Positions 17,919 to 27,389 of a stretch of DNA of 64,000 nt are shown here, piece after piece. Within the stretch, counting starts at the first letter, position 1, and every line of letters starts with the position of its first letter. Under the pieces are notes generated by a model. It ran no database searches and had not been told where the DNA came from. It worked only from the letters and a program-made list of their open reading frames with translations. This DNA is from Undibacterium cyanobacteriorum. GTDB lineage: Bacteria > Pseudomonadota > Gammaproteobacteria > Burkholderiales > Burkholderiaceae_D. Made by a program: the position numbers and the translations under genes. Where the stretch lies: contig NZ_CP133720.1 in assembly GCF_031326225.1 (NCBI RefSeq), forward strand, positions 558,001 through 622,000, read 5' to 3'.

Positions 17919-20186
17919 TCATTTATTGGCGGAAGAAGCGGGAACCGATGGACCATTGCTTGGTGAAGATACCGTCCCGGGTGGTGAATTTGTGTATGTC
18001 GGATGCAGTAAGACGTCAGGTTGGTAGCCACGTTGTTCTTGCGAGTTAAGGTAGGTGTGGAGATTGGGGTTTGTGTAACTAAGCGATCCCATCGTGATGA
18101 ATTTTCGTTCTCTTTCACGGATACTGTCGATCAGCTCGACCGCCTTTTCTCGGCTAGCTTGTACATTTCGTAGTAGAACCTTATGCATACGATCATTGGC
18201 CTGATCGAGCTCGTCGGTCGTCATCAGGTTCTGTAAATCCAGTGGAATCATGGTGCGGCTCACGAGTTGATTCTTTACCTCAGCCAGGTACTTGTTCCGA
18301 CATTCAATCGATTTCTCGAGTGTGCTGATAATTTGTGGATATACATTTCGATTCTGATCAAGTTGATCGATCTGAGGTAAGGGGCAACGATCTTCAGACC
18401 ACTTCAAATGTTGACCATCAAAGTAGTTTGTGAAGAATGCGATGTCCGTTTTGCGTGTTTCACGTTCACGGAACATTTTGAGAAAAGCTTGTGCACGTGG
18501 ATGACCTTGTGTAGCCGCTTTTTCGAACCAGAGTCTTGCGGCAATGTGATCGACTTTGACACCTTCGCCATACCATAGTTTTTCGCCGAGTTCCGCTTGC
18601 GCTTCAGGCTCACCTTTTTTCGCACGTTGGGCGAGAGGATCTATTTCTGCTTGATTCAAAGGTGCAGCCTGAATTTCAGTTTTGCCCGTGATTTGCAATG
18701 GAATGTCGATCGCTTTGTGAGGGGAATCGCGGTCACGTTCAGAGTCTAAGCTCGATGCAAGACTTGTTATTGGAGGTACAGTTCGATGCGATTCGATGTT
18801 TTCTAATAAAGGGATCAGTGATGATTCGCGGACATGAGCATTCTCAGCAAGGGAGGGATCTTTCGACTTTTGCGGTGCTTCTTCTGATTGATCAAACATA
18901 ATAGGTGATGTTTGGATCTTCAGCTCTGGCTGTGTTTGCGTTTGTGTCTGTATCTGTGTTTGCTCTAAGACCGCATGATCATTGGCAAGTAAAGGTAGTG
19001 CGTGTGCAAATCGAGGAAGACCGAACACGAGAAGCGCACTAGTGACGAGGGCGAGTAACAGGAGGCTTAAATTGAACCAAATATTTTGTTTTCGGAAAGC
19101 GGTATTCATAGCATTCTCATCCAAAAGTAGATTGAAGCGTTGAGACAGCGTTGAGCTAGTTGCCATGCCGACCGCGAGCTGCGGTAGCTTTGATTGTTGA
19201 CTAGTTTCCACGCACCAAAGTAAGGTTTCACAAAATTCGCTTCTTGCTTGCGGCGTTTGATTGGCGAAGTGATCGCAATCGAACTCTGCAAGTAAGTTGA
19301 GTCTGTTTTGCGCAAGGTGATTCAAGGGCTGAAAGAAAAATATCCGGATCGTTAAATGTATCGCGATGCGCCACAATGGATCACATCGCATCAGATGGCG
19401 CTGTTCATGCGCTACGATGGCGAACAGCTGGGGCTGAGTTAGTGTGTCGATCAGCTTGATGGGCAAGCAGATCAGCTGATTGGGAGCGACGAAGGGGCTG
19501 CTCCACTCTTCACTGAGACGGACCTGCGTTTGTGACACCTGCAGTTGCTGCAGCACTGTGTGTAATGTGCGTTGCTCTTTGAAATCGAGCACAGATGGCA
19601 GTTGTCTTGTTCGACGATTGATCGTGCGGATTTGAAACAGGCTAGCGAGTGTGCACCACAATGCGAAGATTAACCACGCACCTGCAAGGAATTCCAAGAA
19701 GATTGTCAGCTGCGCAGGTAGATCAATACGCTTTGTGTGCAAATCTGAGGTTGCGAGATTTGGCACACTATCCCGCGCACCATCCGGTGTAGTTGTCGTG
19801 CTTGTGTTGATGAATTTGTTTGGCGCAACTTGAGGATGATGCGAGGCATAAGTTTCGTTTTTGATCGACAGATTATCTTGTGCTTCTTCGATAGGTGAGT
19901 GCTCAGGTACTTCCTCAAAGCGCTGGAAGGATGAGGTCTCAACTTTGGTCTCAGTGACATTCGAGTAGGGAAGTTCATCTGTGAGAAGCGAAGTATCCGC
20001 CAGCAAATTTGAAGATTGAACTGACGCACTGAATAGTCCAGCAAATAAGGCAAAACGCCAGCTCCATTCTGCAAGCTGTCGACTTTTAAGTAAGCCGAAA
20101 CGCTCGATCATGTAGCAACCTATCAACAGTAGGCTGCTATGTACGAGGTAGGTGCACAACCACAGTGAAAATTGAGCGAGCGTCAT
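17919..20186 (-). CDS. BlaR1/M56-type membrane metalloprotease with Sel1-like repeats
   Basis: The 755-residue protein has N-terminal membrane segments and an M56 peptidase domain with zinc motif HEQRH (residues 260-264). The likely third ligand is Glu301 in AEFDCDHFA. A further membrane segment lies near residues 373-390. The C-terminal half carries two Sel1-like repeats (about residues 540-595) instead of a penicillin-binding domain, so the sensed signal is probably not a beta-lactam. The gene follows a BlaI-type repressor by eight bases. By family analogy it would cleave that repressor or trigger its cleavage. Confidence 0.9.
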   Translation of the reverse strand: MTLAQFSLWLCTYLVHSSLLLIGCYMIERFGLLKSRQLAEWSWRFALFAGLFSASVQSSNLLADTSLLTDELPYSNVTETKVETSSFQRFEEVPEHSPIEEAQDNLSIKNETYASHHPQVAPNKFINTSTTTTPDGARDSVPNLATSDLHTKRIDLPAQLTIFLEFLAGAWLIFALWCTLASLFQIRTINRRTRQLPSVLDFKEQRTLHTVLQQLQVSQTQVRLSEEWSSPFVAPNQLICLPIKLIDTLTQPQLFAIVAHEQRHLMRCDPLWRIAIHLTIRIFFFQPLNHLAQNRLNLLAEFDCDHFANQTPQARSEFCETLLWCVETSQQSKLPQLAVGMATSSTLSQRFNLLLDENAMNTAFRKQNIWFNLSLLLLALVTSALLVFGLPRFAHALPLLANDHAVLEQTQIQTQTQTQPELKIQTSPIMFDQSEEAPQKSKDPSLAENAHVRESSLIPLLENIESHRTVPPITSLASSLDSERDRDSPHKAIDIPLQITGKTEIQAAPLNQAEIDPLAQRAKKGEPEAQAELGEKLWYGEGVKVDHIAARLWFEKAATQGHPRAQAFLKMFRERETRKTDIAFFTNYFDGQHLKWSEDRCPLPQIDQLDQNRNVYPQIISTLEKSIECRNKYLAEVKNQLVSRTMIPLDLQNLMTTDELDQANDRMHKVLLRNVQASREKAVELIDSIRERERKFITMGSLSYTNPNLHTYLNSQEQRGYQPDVLLHPTYTNSPPGTVSSPSNGPSVPASSANK

Positions 20187-20194
20187 TTGCGATC

Positions 20195-20581
20195 CTATTG
20201 AGTTTTCTTCTGTTTGATCTGCTTACGCAAATCTTGTAAATCCGCTTCAGTTAAGCCTTCTTCATGGACGAGGTGGTTCAATAAGGCCTTGGCATTGCCG
20301 AGGAAAGCGGAGGACAGCAATTCAGCAAGCATCGATTTCTGTACTTCATCTTCGGTGACAGCTGCGGTGTAAATCAGTTGTCGTCCGTCTTTGCGAGTCT
20401 GCACCAGCCCACGTTTTTCTAGCCGCATCAGCATCGTTGCGATGGTGGTGTGTGCCAGCGGTCGTACCGCGCGCATTAACTCCACGATCTGGGCGACGTT
20501 GGAATCTGGGTTCTTCCAGAGTATGCGCATCAAGGCAAACTGCGGCTCACTCAAAGTGGCTTTACTATTTTCTTCATCCAT
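20195..20581 (-). CDS. BlaI/MecI/CopY-family transcriptional repressor
   Basis: A 128-residue winged-helix repressor: LSEPQFALMRILWKNPDSNV, VRPLAHTTIATMLMRLEKRG and LVQTRKDGRQLIYTAAV are typical of the Penicillinase_R domain. Such repressors bind dyads as dimers and are inactivated by a partner M56 protease, which is encoded next. The start at 20581 (MDEENSK) gives the usual family length; an upstream ATG at 20626 would extend into the operator region. Two operator-like dyads overlap its probable promoter. Confidence 0.92.
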   Translation of the reverse strand: MDEENSKATLSEPQFALMRILWKNPDSNVAQIVELMRAVRPLAHTTIATMLMRLEKRGLVQTRKDGRQLIYTAAVTEDEVQKSMLAELLSSAFLGNAKALLNHLVHEEGLTEADLQDLRKQIKQKKTQ

Positions 20582-20616
20582 ATTTTGTTTTGAGTTGAAG
20601 GTGTAAATGTATTTAA

Positions 20617-20646
20617 AACTACGCATGTAGTTCTACTAATGTAGTT
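20617..20646 (-). promoter_or_regulatory. Tandem BlaI-type operator dyads
   Basis: Two copies of CTAC-N4-GTAG lie 14 bases apart (20619-20630 and 20633-20644). The first extends to AACTAC-GCAT-GTAGTT. This matches the dyad type used by BlaI-family repressors. The distal copy overlaps the -10 element of the repressor promoter, which suggests autorepression. Confidence 0.75.
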
Positions 20647-20667
20647 GATTGAGAATTTGTTTGTCAA
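20638..20667 (-). promoter_or_regulatory. Sigma-70-type promoter of the BlaI/M56 operon
   Basis: Read on the minus strand, TTGACA (20667-20662) is followed after 18 bases by TACATT (20643-20638). The -35 is perfect; the -10 matches TATAAT at four of six positions and is covered by an operator dyad. Confidence 0.65.
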
Positions 20668-20867
20668 ATGTTTTTTTAAAATTTCACATCAAACACCTTT
20701 CTGAGACATAAAACGGCATCTTTGATTGCTACTTACAGGTGCATTCAAGGTGCTGAGTTCACCTCCGAATCGAATCGTGGGCATGCATTTCTGAAATTAT
20801 CAAAAAAACTAGAAAATAAATGCAATTCGGCATACCATGCCTACCTCAGTTCAATGGAGATTAATTC

Positions 20868-22829
20868 ATGTTATGTAGAATCGTGTTAGGTGGACTTATC
20901 TTGATTTCAAGCGTGCTGCCTTTGGCTCATGCACAAGATAAAACTCAGGTACCGGTTGAAGCGTTTGTCGAACGTGAGCAGTTTTCTATGCCACGCCTTT
21001 CGCCTGATGGAAAGCATATTGCCGTGAATGTCCGGATCTTGCGAGGCGAGCGTGAAGTACCGACTTTAACCGTGTATTCCTTGCCAGAGCTGACGGTCAT
21101 GTCTCGCTTAATCTTGCCTGGCTTTGAAGTACCTATTAATTTTTTCTGGGCCAGCAATTCGCGATTGGTGATTCGGAAGGGGATTGAAGTTGGTGATCGT
21201 GAACCGCCACAAGCCACGGGCGAAATCATTGCAGCAGACTTGGATGGTACCAAGGTCGAATACTTGTTCGGCTATAAGAACATCAGTAGTGCCAGAAAAG
21301 GTGAGCGTTACGGCAATGATTATGCTCTAGGATTGATCTCACATATCCCGGAATCTTATAACGGAACGGTGTTGGTAAGTACCCACGAGTGGCGTCGGCC
21401 GCGCACCAACTTATTGGAAATCAATACCCTCAATGGCGCGCGCCATTCGGTGGCAGATATCGGTATGCCGGATCTCGATTTTCTCCATCAGGCCGATGGC
21501 TTGGCGCGCTTTGCATTTGGTCACGATGATAAGAACGAGCTCGCACTGTTTCGCTTTTATGAACAAGAAAAAGAGTGGAAGCGCGTTGATAATAACAAGT
21601 TGGGATATGAATACGAACCATTGAGTTTCACAGCCGATAGCCAATTTTTCTATCTCAAACATAGTATTCAGGGCGAGCCTAACAAACTCTATCGCGAACA
21701 TCTGGCGAGTGGTGAACGGGTATTGCTTGGTGGTGATGCCAATGGTGATATTTCTTTGTTGGAGTACAGCTCGTGGCCGCGTGAACCATTTGCCTTTACG
21801 ACGGCAGTAGGCGCACTCAAAGCGACCTACATCAATAAGAATTCACGCGACGCGAAATTGCATCAAACCTTGAGTGCATCGTTCCCAGACGCCTACGTGC
21901 ATTTCATTAATTTTTCCGATGATGGCAAAAAATTGCTGTTTTATGTCTTCAGTGATCGTGATCCAGGTGCGTACTATTTATTCGATCGTGATACCGGAAA
22001 AGCGGATCTGTTGTTTGCCAATTTGAAGGGCATCGATCCTGATCGCATGGCGGTGCGTAAGCCGATTGAGTTGAAGGCTCGTGATGGCTTCACTTTGACA
22101 GGCTATTTGACAGCACCAGCAAATCCCTCACATAAGCCATTGCCCTTAGTGTTGTTACCGCACGGTGGTCCGTTCGGCGTCCAAGATACTTGGTCATTTG
22201 ACTCTGATGCGCAGTTTCTCGCAAGTCGAGGCTATGCTGTGCTGCAGGTGAATTTTAGAGGTTCGAACGGACGAGGAGTCGCTTTCCGTGATGCGGGTAT
22301 GCGTCAATTTGGTGGAAAGATGATTGATGATCTGATCGACGGCGTCAAATGGGCTTCGACACAAGCAGAGATCGATGGCAAACGGGTGTGCGTATTCGGC
22401 GCGAGTTATGGTGGCTATGCAGCCATGATGGTGCCAGTGAAAGCGCCTAATCTTGTGAAGTGTGCGATTGGCTATGCTGGTCTCTACGATCTCGCTGGTC
22501 GTTACGACCAAGAGGGGATTAAAGGCGAAACAAGAATGTTGAATTGGCTCAATATCTTTATGGGTTCCGATTTGCAAAAGCTAGTGGCTGAATCACCGAT
22601 TAATTTGGCGGATAAAGTGAAGGTGCCGGTTTTCTTAGTGCATGGTAATAAGGATAAGAGAACCGAACTCGCTCAAGCCGAGGTCATGCGCGAAGCTTTG
22701 AGGAAAGCGGGTAATGAACCGCAGTGGATGATGGTGAAGAATGAAGGTCATGGTTTCTATGATAGTGAGCATCGCAAAGAGTTTTATCTAAAATTGGACG
22801 CCTTTTTGAAGAAGCATATTGGCGATTAA
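20868..22829 (+). CDS. Secreted S9-family (prolyl oligopeptidase-like) serine peptidase
   Basis: A 653-residue protein with a signal peptide (cleavage near AHAQ, residue 23), an N-terminal beta-propeller-like region, and a C-terminal alpha/beta-hydrolase domain. The catalytic triad is Ser513 (GASYGG), Asp596 (GNKDK) and His628 (NEGHGF). Acyl-aminoacyl or dipeptidyl peptidase activity in the periplasm is likely; specificity is not determined. GGAG precedes the ATG. It is divergent from the blaI-like gene across about 290 bases and ends at a strong terminator. Confidence 0.92.
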   Translation: MLCRIVLGGLILISSVLPLAHAQDKTQVPVEAFVEREQFSMPRLSPDGKHIAVNVRILRGEREVPTLTVYSLPELTVMSRLILPGFEVPINFFWASNSRLVIRKGIEVGDREPPQATGEIIAADLDGTKVEYLFGYKNISSARKGERYGNDYALGLISHIPESYNGTVLVSTHEWRRPRTNLLEINTLNGARHSVADIGMPDLDFLHQADGLARFAFGHDDKNELALFRFYEQEKEWKRVDNNKLGYEYEPLSFTADSQFFYLKHSIQGEPNKLYREHLASGERVLLGGDANGDISLLEYSSWPREPFAFTTAVGALKATYINKNSRDAKLHQTLSASFPDAYVHFINFSDDGKKLLFYVFSDRDPGAYYLFDRDTGKADLLFANLKGIDPDRMAVRKPIELKARDGFTLTGYLTAPANPSHKPLPLVLLPHGGPFGVQDTWSFDSDAQFLASRGYAVLQVNFRGSNGRGVAFRDAGMRQFGGKMIDDLIDGVKWASTQAEIDGKRVCVFGASYGGYAAMMVPVKAPNLVKCAIGYAGLYDLAGRYDQEGIKGETRMLNWLNIFMGSDLQKLVAESPINLADKVKVPVFLVHGNKDKRTELAQAEVMREALRKAGNEPQWMMVKNEGHGFYDSEHRKEFYLKLDAFLKKHIGD

Positions 22830-22844
22830 GAATCTCTCGCGCCG

Positions 22845-22882
22845 AAAAAGCCCGCAACGCGCATAGGCCTTGCGGGCTTTTT
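22845..22882 (+). terminator. Intrinsic terminator after the S9 peptidase gene
   Basis: A 13-bp stem (AAAAAGCCCGCAA and TTGCGGGCTTTTT) has a 12-base loop and a T-rich tail. The symmetric A/T ends could also act in reverse. Confidence 0.92.
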
Positions 22883-23397
22883 CTTGTGTGTTTGCCAGCT
22901 AATTCAAGCGTCGTTCGGACTTGTATAAATGGGCAAGATGGCTGGGTATCGTTTTTCCTTATATCCCTATTTTAATTCCGTATTTTTCAAACGACCTAGT
23001 TCTCACTACACTGCGCATACAGCAGATTTCAAAGGAAGTCGAGAAAGCGCTGCAGCGAATGGGTGTGGTCTCCATCCCAAATTTCGAAAGCTTTCTTTGA
23101 TGTCTCCAATTTAGATCTGCCCATTAGAAAAGGATCTTAAATCGTGATTCTTCATCCTCGCTGCACACTAGGGAAGAATGATTAAGCTTTAGGAAAGGTT
23201 TTCGGGCTGACGCCCATCGTTTGGGCGTCGCTTCAGTGGGCTTTTGGTCTGAATTGAATTAAAATGGCTGCTATCCCAGCCAATGCAAACTAGCTCATGC
23301 CGATTACCTTCCCATGAGCTCAGAACGATCTTGTGTCTTACCGGATGCAACGTAGGTTCTTTGCACACAAAAATCACAAATTTTTTGGAGCTCTACA
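22883..23397. other. Intergenic region upstream of the indolepyruvate oxidoreductase gene
   Basis: No coding sequence is convincing here. One clear hairpin, GACGCCCA-TCGTT-TGGGCGTC, lies at 23209-23229 and is followed by a G/T-rich stretch. It may belong to the 5' leader of the next gene or end upstream transcripts. Confidence 0.4.
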
Positions 23398-26300
23398 ATG
23401 TCATCCGACACAGCAATGAAATCTGCTGGTCCGGTGGAAGCGTCTTCGCTTTCGTCTGCCGCAGCATCTGAAGTATCCTCAGCAACATCTTCCGTCGACA
23501 CTCAATCTGTCTCTACCAACGCTGTCACGCAGTTGGCACCAGTCACGCTCGACGACAAATACACATCGAATACTGGCACGATTTTCTTATCAGGCATTCA
23601 GGCATTAGTGCGCTTGCCGATGATACAAAGACAGCGTGATCTCGCCGCTGGCTTGAATACGGCCGGTTTCATTTCAGGATATCGCGGATCACCGCTTGGT
23701 GGTTTGGATGAAACTTTGTGGAAAACCAAAAAATTACTGGAACAGAATCATATTAAATTCGTTCCTGGCGTGAATGAAGATTTAGCGGCGACCGCAGTAT
23801 GGGGCACGCAAACTGTCGATCTGATTGGCCCTGCTAAATACGATGGCGTGTTTGGTTTGTGGTACGGCAAAGGCCCTGGCGTCGATCGCAGTGCCGACGT
23901 TTTCAAACACATGAATCACGCAGGCACATCGAAACACGGTGGCGTGATCTTGGTCGCTGGTGATGATCATGGCGCTTACTCTTCAACGCTGCCGCATCAG
24001 TCCGATCACATTTTCTCCGCCTGTATGATCCCAATGTTGTATCCAGCGAATGTGCAGGAATACTTGGACTTGGGTTTGCATGCATGGGCCATGTCGCGCT
24101 TCTCCGGTTGCGCTGTCGGCTTCAAAGCCTTGGCGGATACGGTGGAATCGACATCGTCGGTCGATGCTGATCCTTTCCGCTTGAAAATTACCATACCTGA
24201 AGATTTCGTGATGCCGGAAGGCGGTCTGAATACTCGCCTGTCACTCGATACTCTCGGCGTGCAAGCACGTAAGCAAGAAGCTTTGATGCAGGATTACAAA
24301 ATCTATGCCGCTCTCGCTTATGCTCGCGCCAATAAACTCAATCATGTGACGATCGACAGCCCGCATGCTAAGCTCGGTATTGTGGCTTCAGGTAAATCTT
24401 ACCTCGATGTTTTAGAAGCGTTTGAGAACCTCGGCATCGATGAACAAATGGCAGCGGACATCGGCATTCGCTTGTACAAAGTCGCAATGCCTTGGCCTTT
24501 GGAGCCGGATGGTGTGCGTGAGTTTGCACAAGGTCTCGATGAGATTTTGGTGGTCGAAGAAAAACGCCAAATGGTCGAGTACCAACTCAAAGAACAACTG
24601 TACAACTGGCGCGACGATGTGCGTCCACGTGTGATTGGTAAGTTCGATGAAAAAGGTGAATGGGTTGCGCCACGCGGTGAGTGGTTGTTGACCTCAAAAG
24701 CGGATTTCTCCGTATCGCAAATCGCTCGCGTGATCACCCAACGCATTGCACGCTTCCACACTAGCGATCTGATCAAAGAACGCATGGCTTTCTTGGAAGC
24801 CAAAGACGAAGTCCTGACCAAACAAGTCAACACGCCAGCGCGACCAGCGTACTACTGCTCAGGTTGTCCGCACAATACCTCAACCAAAGTGCCAGAAGGC
24901 AGTTTGGCTTTAGCAGGTATCGGTTGCCACGTGATGGCCACTGCGATTTATCCTGAGTTCAATAAGCTGACTACACACATGGGTGGCGAAGGCGCACCAT
25001 GGATCGGCCAAGCGGCTTTCTCGACTTTGCCACACGTCTTCCAAAACTTGGGTGATGGTACTTACTTCCACTCTGGTTACTTGGCGATTCGTGCCGCAGT
25101 GGCAGCCAAGGTCAACATCACTTACAAGATTTTGTATAACGATGCGGTCGCGATGACTGGCGGGCAGCCAGTCGATGGCACCATCAGCGTCCCAATGATG
25201 GCGCAACAAATGGCAGCCGAAGGTGTGAAACGCATTGCCTTGGTCACCGAAGATTTGAGCCGCTACGCAGACCGTAGTGGTTTGCCTGGTCAAGTGACTT
25301 TGCATGATCGCAAAGACATGGATGCGGTACAACGCGAATTGCGTAACATCGAGGGCGCCACGGTCTTGATTTACGATCAAACCTGTGCCGCAGAAAAACG
25401 CCGCCGTCGCAAGAAAGGTCAATTCCCCGACCCGAACCAACGCATGTTCATCAACGATGCGGTTTGTGAAGGTTGTGGCGATTGCGGTGTGCAATCGAAC
25501 TGTACTTCCATCATGCCAGTCGAGACCGAGTTCGGTCGCAAACGTGCGATTGACCAATCATCCTGCAATAAAGATTATTCCTGCGTGAAAGGCTTCTGCC
25601 CAAGTTTTGTGACTGTCGAAGGCGGTAAGTTAGTGAAGTCGAAAACGGGTGTAGCTAAGCAGGATGACTTTGGTGATATCCCATTGCCGACTCTGCCAAG
25701 CTGCGATACGTCCTACAATATTTTATTGAACGGTATCGGCGGTACCGGTGTGATTACCGTCGGTGCTTTGCTTGGTATGGCAGCGCATCTGGAAGGTAAA
25801 GTTGCTTCTGTGTTGGATATGACGGGCATGTCGCAGAAGAATGGTTCGGTGACGTCGCATATTCGCGTGGTGGAAAAAGTCAGCAAGTTGCGTGCGCAAC
25901 GAATCCCAACGGGTGAAGCCGATTTGATTTTGGGTTGCGATATTTTGACGGCAGGCCAACACGATGCGATTTCGAAAATGCGTGCGGGCCGTACACGTGC
26001 TGTGATCAATAGTCACGAGCAACCAACCGGTGCGTTCGCGAAGAACCCAGATTGGCAATTCCCTTTAGAGTCAACAGAGCGTTTGATTTCTGATTCTGTC
26101 GGTGGCAATGTCGATTTCGTCGATGCGACGAAGTTGGCGACGGCTTTGATGGGCGATTCGATTGCGACCAATTTGTTCATGCTGGGTTTTGCCTTCCAAA
26201 AAGGTGCGATTCCCTTGTCTGAAGCGGCTTTGTTGCGTGCCATTGAATTGAACGGCGTCGCCATCGATGCAAACAAGAAGGCCTTCTTGTGGGGTCGACG

Positions 26301-27015
26301 TGCCGCCGTCGATTTGAAGCGCGTGGAGAACATCGCCTTCCCAGCCAAACCAGTCGTCGTGCAGATGCCGCAGAGTTTGGACAGCGTCATCAAACGTCGC
26401 GTCGCCGAGCTGACTGCGTACCAAGATGCGGGATACGCCGCTCAATACCAAGAGCTCGTCAATGCCGTGCGCAGTGCTGAAGAAAAGCTAGCTAAAGGCA
26501 ATCGCTTAAGCATGGCTGTGGCGAAATACGCTTTCAAATTGATGGCCTACAAAGACGAATACGAAGTCGCTCGTTTGTACACCAAAGGCGAATTCACTGA
26601 GAAATTGAAACAACAATTCGAAGGTGACTTCAGTATCAAGTTCAACTTGGCGCCACCGCTATTTGCCAAGAAAGATGCGCAAGGTCGCTTAGTCAAAGCG
26701 CAATATGGCTCTTGGATGTGGCAAGCCTTTAAATTGCTCGCGAAATTCAAAGGTCTGCGTGGCACCAAGCTCGACATCTTCGGCTACTCCGAGGAACGTC
26801 GCCAAGAACGTGCTTTGATTGCAGACTACCGCGATACCATGCTGTCTTTATTGAACAAACTCAATGCAGACAACCTCGATCGAATCGTCGCGATTGCGAG
26901 TTTGCCTGAGAAAATTCGCGGTTTCGGCCATGTGAAAGAAAAAGCCATGCAGGCTTATCATGTGGAGAAAGCAGCTTTGATGAGTGTGCCTAGCAAACAG
27001 CAGGTGGCTGCATAA
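23398..27015 (+). CDS. Indolepyruvate ferredoxin oxidoreductase (fused alpha/beta, single chain)
   Basis: The 1205-residue enzyme oxidatively decarboxylates aryl- or branched 2-oxo acids to acyl-CoA with ferredoxin as acceptor. From the N-terminus: a Ser/Ala-rich tail of about 55 residues, the pyrimidine-binding domain (GYRGSPLGGLDETLW), and the TPP domain with CSGCPHNTST near residue 486. An Fe-S segment CEGCGDCGVQSNC starts at about residue 690. The gamma-type domain (GIGGTGVITVGALLGMAA) and a C-terminal extension follow. GGAG lies seven bases before the ATG. Association with icmF downstream suggests amino-acid catabolism. That is inference. Confidence 0.92.
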   Translation: MSSDTAMKSAGPVEASSLSSAAASEVSSATSSVDTQSVSTNAVTQLAPVTLDDKYTSNTGTIFLSGIQALVRLPMIQRQRDLAAGLNTAGFISGYRGSPLGGLDETLWKTKKLLEQNHIKFVPGVNEDLAATAVWGTQTVDLIGPAKYDGVFGLWYGKGPGVDRSADVFKHMNHAGTSKHGGVILVAGDDHGAYSSTLPHQSDHIFSACMIPMLYPANVQEYLDLGLHAWAMSRFSGCAVGFKALADTVESTSSVDADPFRLKITIPEDFVMPEGGLNTRLSLDTLGVQARKQEALMQDYKIYAALAYARANKLNHVTIDSPHAKLGIVASGKSYLDVLEAFENLGIDEQMAADIGIRLYKVAMPWPLEPDGVREFAQGLDEILVVEEKRQMVEYQLKEQLYNWRDDVRPRVIGKFDEKGEWVAPRGEWLLTSKADFSVSQIARVITQRIARFHTSDLIKERMAFLEAKDEVLTKQVNTPARPAYYCSGCPHNTSTKVPEGSLALAGIGCHVMATAIYPEFNKLTTHMGGEGAPWIGQAAFSTLPHVFQNLGDGTYFHSGYLAIRAAVAAKVNITYKILYNDAVAMTGGQPVDGTISVPMMAQQMAAEGVKRIALVTEDLSRYADRSGLPGQVTLHDRKDMDAVQRELRNIEGATVLIYDQTCAAEKRRRRKKGQFPDPNQRMFINDAVCEGCGDCGVQSNCTSIMPVETEFGRKRAIDQSSCNKDYSCVKGFCPSFVTVEGGKLVKSKTGVAKQDDFGDIPLPTLPSCDTSYNILLNGIGGTGVITVGALLGMAAHLEGKVASVLDMTGMSQKNGSVTSHIRVVEKVSKLRAQRIPTGEADLILGCDILTAGQHDAISKMRAGRTRAVINSHEQPTGAFAKNPDWQFPLESTERLISDSVGGNVDFVDATKLATALMGDSIATNLFMLGFAFQKGAIPLSEAALLRAIELNGVAIDANKKAFLWGRRAAVDLKRVENIAFPAKPVVVQMPQSLDSVIKRRVAELTAYQDAGYAAQYQELVNAVRSAEEKLAKGNRLSMAVAKYAFKLMAYKDEYEVARLYTKGEFTEKLKQQFEGDFSIKFNLAPPLFAKKDAQGRLVKAQYGSWMWQAFKLLAKFKGLRGTKLDIFGYSEERRQERALIADYRDTMLSLLNKLNADNLDRIVAIASLPEKIRGFGHVKEKAMQAYHVEKAALMSVPSKQQVAA

Positions 27016-27018
27016 AGT

Positions 27019-27255
27019 CCCCTCTCCCGCATGCGGGAGAGGGTTGGGGGCGTAGCGGGGAATTTGATCAGCATGCTGATCGCCCGCGCAGCGATTCTCG
27101 CTTGCAAGCGAGAATGCGCACTGCAAGTGAGGGGAGTTCAGCAATAGAGAGATATGGTGTGAAGCAAATATGTAGTTTTTTTCAATCATGTATTGGCTTT
27201 ATCCGAACCTAGGAACCCCTCATCCCCAACCCTTCTCCCGCTTGCGGGAGAAGGG
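27019..27255. repeat. Composite palindromic repeat between the oxidoreductase gene and icmF
   Basis: Outer units are an inverted pair: CCCTCTCCCGCATGCGGGAG with GGGTTGGGG (27019-27049), and CCCCAACCCTTCTCCCGC with its palindrome arm (27215-27255). Between them lie two perfect palindromes: 16 bp (GATCAGCATGCTGATC, 27066-27081) and 22 bp (27094-27115). This REP family differs from the one near the RAYT gene. Confidence 0.85.
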
Positions 27256-27389
27256 AGTCAAAACCAACAAAGAAACACAATTAATAAGTGACGTGAACGT
27301 AAACGTAAAGTAATCAGAAACGAAACGTCATATAATCGAAACCATCAAAAGAATACCCAAACCATGCCACAAGCATCGAAGGAATAAAA

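Noticed and set aside
22929..23114. Possible 61-residue gene downstream of the S9 peptidase
   Set aside because: It has no ribosome site, an odd composition and no recognisable pattern; it lies in a spacer with a hairpin and looks like chance.
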